From JBBRHQ01 sp963781345 (lineage in GTDB: Bacteria > Actinomycetota > Thermoleophilia > Solirubrobacterales > 70-9), in contig CAWAFQ010000003.1 of NCBI GenBank assembly GCA_963781345.1, positions 222,303 through 286,302 on the forward strand: a DNA stretch of 64,000 nucleotides, read 5' to 3'. Shown here piece after piece: positions 60,776 through 64,000 of the stretch (positions within the stretch are counted from its first letter, which is position 1; each line of letters starts with the position of its first letter). The translations under genes were made by a program, and so were the position numbers. The notes under the pieces were generated by a model, which was not told where the DNA came from, searched no databases, and saw nothing but the letters and a program-made list of their open reading frames with translations.

Positions 60776-62137
60776 ATGAGTCGCGATCCTGACGATCGAG
60801 GTCGGCTCCACGATCACCAAGGCCAACGGGTTCCGGCGAACGCGGGAAGGCGCGCTTCGAGCACCTGGCCCAGGGGTTCGCGCCCACCAGCGTCGCCACG
60901 GGCGACGTCGGCGTCGGCGTCGACGAGGCGATCGCCGACCTGCGGGCCACGTCCGGGCTGGAGGTCGGCGACGCCGCGAGATCTATCGTCAACAGCTCGG
61001 CGGCCGGCGGGCTGCGCATGACCGTCCACGGGCTGACGTACGGCATGACGGCGCGGGCGGCGCGCGAGGCGGCGCTGGGCGCGGGCGCGATCGTCAAGCT
61101 GGTCACCGTCGGCGACGCTGAGCGACTCCGACCTCGAGCGAGATCCGGTCCATCCGGCCCAACCTCGTCCTGCTCGCGGGCGGAGTCGACTTCGGCGAGC
61201 AGGGACCGATCCTGCGCAACGCCGAGCGGCTTGCGACGCTCGAGCTGAACGTTCCGGTTCTCTATGCGGGCAACGCGGCCATCCGCGAGCAGGTGCGCAA
61301 GATCATTGGAGAGCGGCGGCGTCGAGACGGTGTTGACCGACAACGTCTTTCCCGAGGTCGACGTGCTCAACATCGAGCCCGTCCGCCGCGTGATCCACGA
61401 GGCCTTCAACCGCCACATCGTCCACGCGCCGGGCATGGCAGCGTCTGCAGGAGCTGACCCGCGGGAGCATCCTGCCCACGCCCGGCGCGGTGCTGCGCGG
61501 CGCCGAGCTGTTCGCCGAGGCGGTCGGCGACTGCCTCGTCTTCGACGTCGGCGGCGCCACCACCGACGTCCACACCGTCACGGACGGGAGCCCCGAGTGG
61601 ACGCTCCAAGATGGTCGAGCCCGAGCCCCGCGCCAAGCGCACGGTCGAGGGGGACCTGGGCGTCTACGTCAACGCCCGCAACATCGTCGAGCTCGCCGGC
61701 GATCCGGCAGTGGGAGGCGCGCCTGACCGACCTGAAGGCGATCCCGACGACCGAGCAGGAGCTCGAGCTGACCCGCTGGCTGTGCGAGCAGGCGGTCGAG
61801 ACCGGCCATCCGGCGCCACGCCGGCGTCGGTCACCGACCTCTACACGCCGACCGGCAAGGCGGCAGGTCGTCAAGGGCAAGGACCTGACCGCGGTCGAGA
61901 TGGCTGGTCGGCACCGGCGGCGCGCTGACGCGCGTTCCCGGCGGGGAGGCGATCCTGCGCGGCGTCTGCCCGGGCGCCGGCAGGCACCTGCTGCCGCCGC
62001 CGGAGGTCCACGTCCTGATCGACCGCGACTATCGCTTCTCGGCGCTCGGCACGCTCGCCCAGGCCTATCCGGACGAGGTGCAGGCGACCTTCCGCAACTG
62101 GGTCGGATCGGAGTCCACGACGCAGGCACAGAGCTGA
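60776..62137 (+). pseudogene. MutL/GlmL-like ornithine-mutase reactivase, frame broken
   Basis: ATG 60776, six bases after oraE. About 450 residues of the hsp70/actin-type ATPase fold: ILTIEVGSTITKANGF (phosphate-1), NSSAAGGLRMTVHGL, PNLVLLAGGVDFGEQGPILR, VLYAGNAAIREQV, CLVFDVGGATTDVHTVTDG (phosphate-2), VVGTGGALTRVPGGEAILRG. Relatives (GlmL/MutL) reactivate AdoCbl mutases after cofactor damage; in ort operons this homologue is standard. At least eight breaks, for example an extra C near 61606 in LKMVEPEPRAKRTVEGDLG. Confidence 0.8.
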
Positions 62138-62142
62138 GCCCG

Positions 62143-63226
62143 ATGTACATCAGGACTCCCCGACTCGAGATCTACACGGACCGGATCGAGACGAACGCGC
62201 GCGCGGTCATCGAGCTGTGCCGCGAGCACGGCGTCCAGGTGGCGTGCGTGACCAAGGTGATCGTGCGCGCATCCGGCGGTCCTGCACGCGCTCGAGGCCG
62301 CCGGCGCCGACATGATCGCCGACTCGCGCATCACGAACCTGCAGTCGATCGCCAACACCGGCCTGACGCTGCCGCTCATGCTGCTGCGATCGCCGACCCC
62401 CAGCCGCGTCGTCGGACGTCGTGCGCTGCGCCGACTACTCGCTCAACTCCTCGGTCGGAGACGATCGAGCTGCTCTCCGCGCCGCCGGAGCTGCTGAAGC
62501 GAACGCACAAGGTGATCGTCATGGTCGACCTCGGCGACCTGCGCGAGGGGGTCTGGCCCGACCGCGTCGTCGCGGTCGTCCGCGAGGCGGCCGGCTGCCC
62601 GAACATCGAGGTCGTCGGCCTGGGCTGCAACCTCGCCTGCTACGGCGGCGTCATCCCGACGACCGAGAACATGCAGATGCTGGTCGACCTGCGCGACGCC
62701 TGCCGCGAGGCCACCGACCTGCCGCTCGATCGTGCTCTCGGGCGGCAACAGCGCCAACCTGCCCCTGCTGGCGAGCGGCGGGATGCCGAAGGAGATCAAC
62801 CACTTCCGCATCGGCGAGGCGATCACGCTCGGCCGCAACGTGCTCGACCGCAGCCCCTGGCCGGGCACCCGCCAGGACACGTTCCGGATCGTCGCCGAGG
62901 TCGTCGAGGTGGAGCGCAAGCCCTCGATCCCCATCGGCCACCGCGGCCAGGACGCCTTCGGCGGCCACGATCGAGTTCGTCGACCGGGGCGTCCGCAAGC
63001 GCGCCATCTGCAACATCGGCCGCCAGGACGTGGTCGTCGACGGCATCACCCCGGAAGACCCGGGATCATCGTCCTGGGCGGCAGCAGCGACCATCTGGTC
63101 CTCGACGTGGAAGAGGCCGACGAGGAGGTCAAGGTGGGAGACGAGCTCGGGTTCTTCCCCTCCTACGGCTCACTGCTGGCGGCGACGACGTCGCCGTACG
63201 TGCAGAAAGCGGTGATCAGGGGATAG
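62143..63226 (+). pseudogene. orr: Ornithine racemase (PLP, alanine-racemase fold), frame broken
   Basis: ATG 62143, five bases after the previous stop. MYIRTPRLEIYTDRIETNAR, VQVACVTKV (the PLP lysine), GADMIADSRITNLQSI, VVGLGCNLACYGGVIPT, VLSGGNSANLPLLASG, NHFRIGEAITLGRNV and a C-terminal barrel GFFPSYGSLLAATTSPYV. About 358 residues. It converts L-ornithine to D-ornithine, the first step of the pathway. Breaks near 62265, 62415, 62460, 62730, 62970 and 63060. Confidence 0.85.
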
Positions 63227-63308
63227 GCACGGGCGCCAAGTGCCTGGCGATCCGCGCCGGAGGCGGCGTTCACTGAACGTCGGTGAGGCGCCTGCCCTGA
63301 TCGCCTCC

Positions 63309-64000
63309 TCAGGGCTTGTAGTTGCTGTACGCGCCGCCGACCCGGTCGTAGGTGTTCCCGAGCTCGTCCTGGGTGATCTTGACGGCGCCGTTGTCGGAAG
63401 TGAGGACCAGATCCTGATCGAGGACCCGAGTCCGGAACTTCCATCCCGCCGCCGGCTTTAGGTGTCCACCCAGGTCCGCGAGGCTCTCGTAGGTCTGATC
63501 GGGGTCGACGATCAGGCTCGCCGACTTCATACACCAGGTGTTGCCCTCGGGATCGTCGAGCAGGAAGACCGGCGATCCCTTGTCATGCCGATCTGGGTGT
63601 CGCGCTTGCCGCTGATCGACTTGTAGGCGACGCTCTCGTGCTTTCGCATCTCCTTCGGCACGTCGAGCCACATCACCCACCGCGCCTTCAGGCCGTTGAA
63701 ATCACGCTCGCCGCCGACGATTACCTCGACCCAGTCGACGCACCACAGCCGCGGGCCGTTCGAACGCGCTGATCGTGTGGAACTCCTTGGTAAGAGCTTC
63801 GACGTTGACGCCGTCGAGGATCTCCTGTGGACAGGTGTCTCGGTTTCCGTTCGAGCTGGTTGACCGATCGTGTTGTAGATCCCGCCAACGAGCTTGAACA
63901 CGTTGCCGCCGATCAGAAAGATCTCGGTGTAGCGCTGCGTGCGAACGCCCTCGAAGCGCATCAGCTTCGGCATGACGTCGTCCTTGGGGAGTTTGGCCAT
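63309..64000 (-). pseudogene. Conserved hypothetical protein, frame broken
   Basis: Starts at the window edge (ATG complement at 63998-64000): MAKLPKDDVMPKLMRFEGVR, RYTEIFLIGGNVFKLVGGIY, LWCVDWVEVIVGGERDFNGL, ARWVMWLDVPKEMRKHE, then VFLLDDPEGNTWCMKSASLI, AGWKFRTRVLDQDLVLTSDN, KITQDELGNTYDRVGG. This is a widely distributed uncharacterised family whose members end in the DQDLVL...QDELxNTYxR motif; I know no function. Frame changes near 63850, 63770 and 63580. Convergent with the ort operon. Confidence 0.65.

Overview
This window is high-GC, gene-dense chromosomal DNA from an actinobacterium. The best guess is class Thermoleophilia (Solirubrobacterales/Gaiellales-like). That placement is inferred from the many MSQENVE...EALEAAGL NTF2/SnoaL-like proteins, the secreted proteins with an N-terminal LGGGAYA signal, the RTX-type repeat proteins and GTG/leaderless starts; no rRNA is present to confirm it. 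There is no intact tRNA, rRNA, CRISPR array or complete transposon.

Left part (1-37 kb): ordinary core genome. It holds the end of hypB; a frame-damaged FMN glutamate-synthase-like gene; a minus-strand histidine-utilisation operon hutH-hutU-(peptide-deformylase-like)-hutF-hutI; a cation/proton antiporter; three consecutive zinc-ribbon proteins; the phosphate uptake operon pstSCAB plus a lipoprotein; an acyl-CoA synthetase; a fatty-acid desaturase; an ABC-2 exporter pair; a DUF2267/CBS operon; a cyclic-2,3-diphosphoglycerate-synthase-family gene; a class II glutamine amidotransferase; and several secreted proteins of unknown function. The hut operon has no hutG. A deformylase of the Def fold sits where the N-formylglutamate deformylase would be expected.

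Middle part (37-55 kb): an accessory region built from repeats. Seventeen NTF2/SnoaL-like genes or remnants lie head-to-tail in blocks at 37.5-39.2, 41.1-42.7, 48.7-49.9 and 51.2-53.4 kb. Each gene ends in nearly the same DNA, which encodes EALEAAGL.E and also carries the ribosome-binding site of the next gene, so the units look like interchangeable cassettes. A repeated ~200-bp leader with a good sigma-70-type promoter 9 nt before the ATG (leaderless or nearly so) stands before two blocks and has also been placed before a methyltransferase and before a secreted-protein gene. Between blocks lie another ~190-bp repeat that ends exactly at a tRNA-Pro(GGG) 3' half, a tRNA-His 3' half beside direct repeats, a tRNA-fMet-like 3' half, an integrase remnant, and orphan cassette tails. 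Together these suggest repeated integration and recombination.

Right part (55-64 kb): a complete B12-dependent ornithine degradation operon in the order ord-ortA-ortB-oraS-oraE-(MutL/GlmL-like)-orr, which would turn L-ornithine into D-alanine and acetyl-CoA, followed by a conserved hypothetical gene. Many genes at 0.5-1.4, 12-18.8 and 56.7-64 kb carry single-base frameshifts, mostly apparent one-base insertions. Since these hit obviously functional operons, sequencing or assembly error is more likely than decay.
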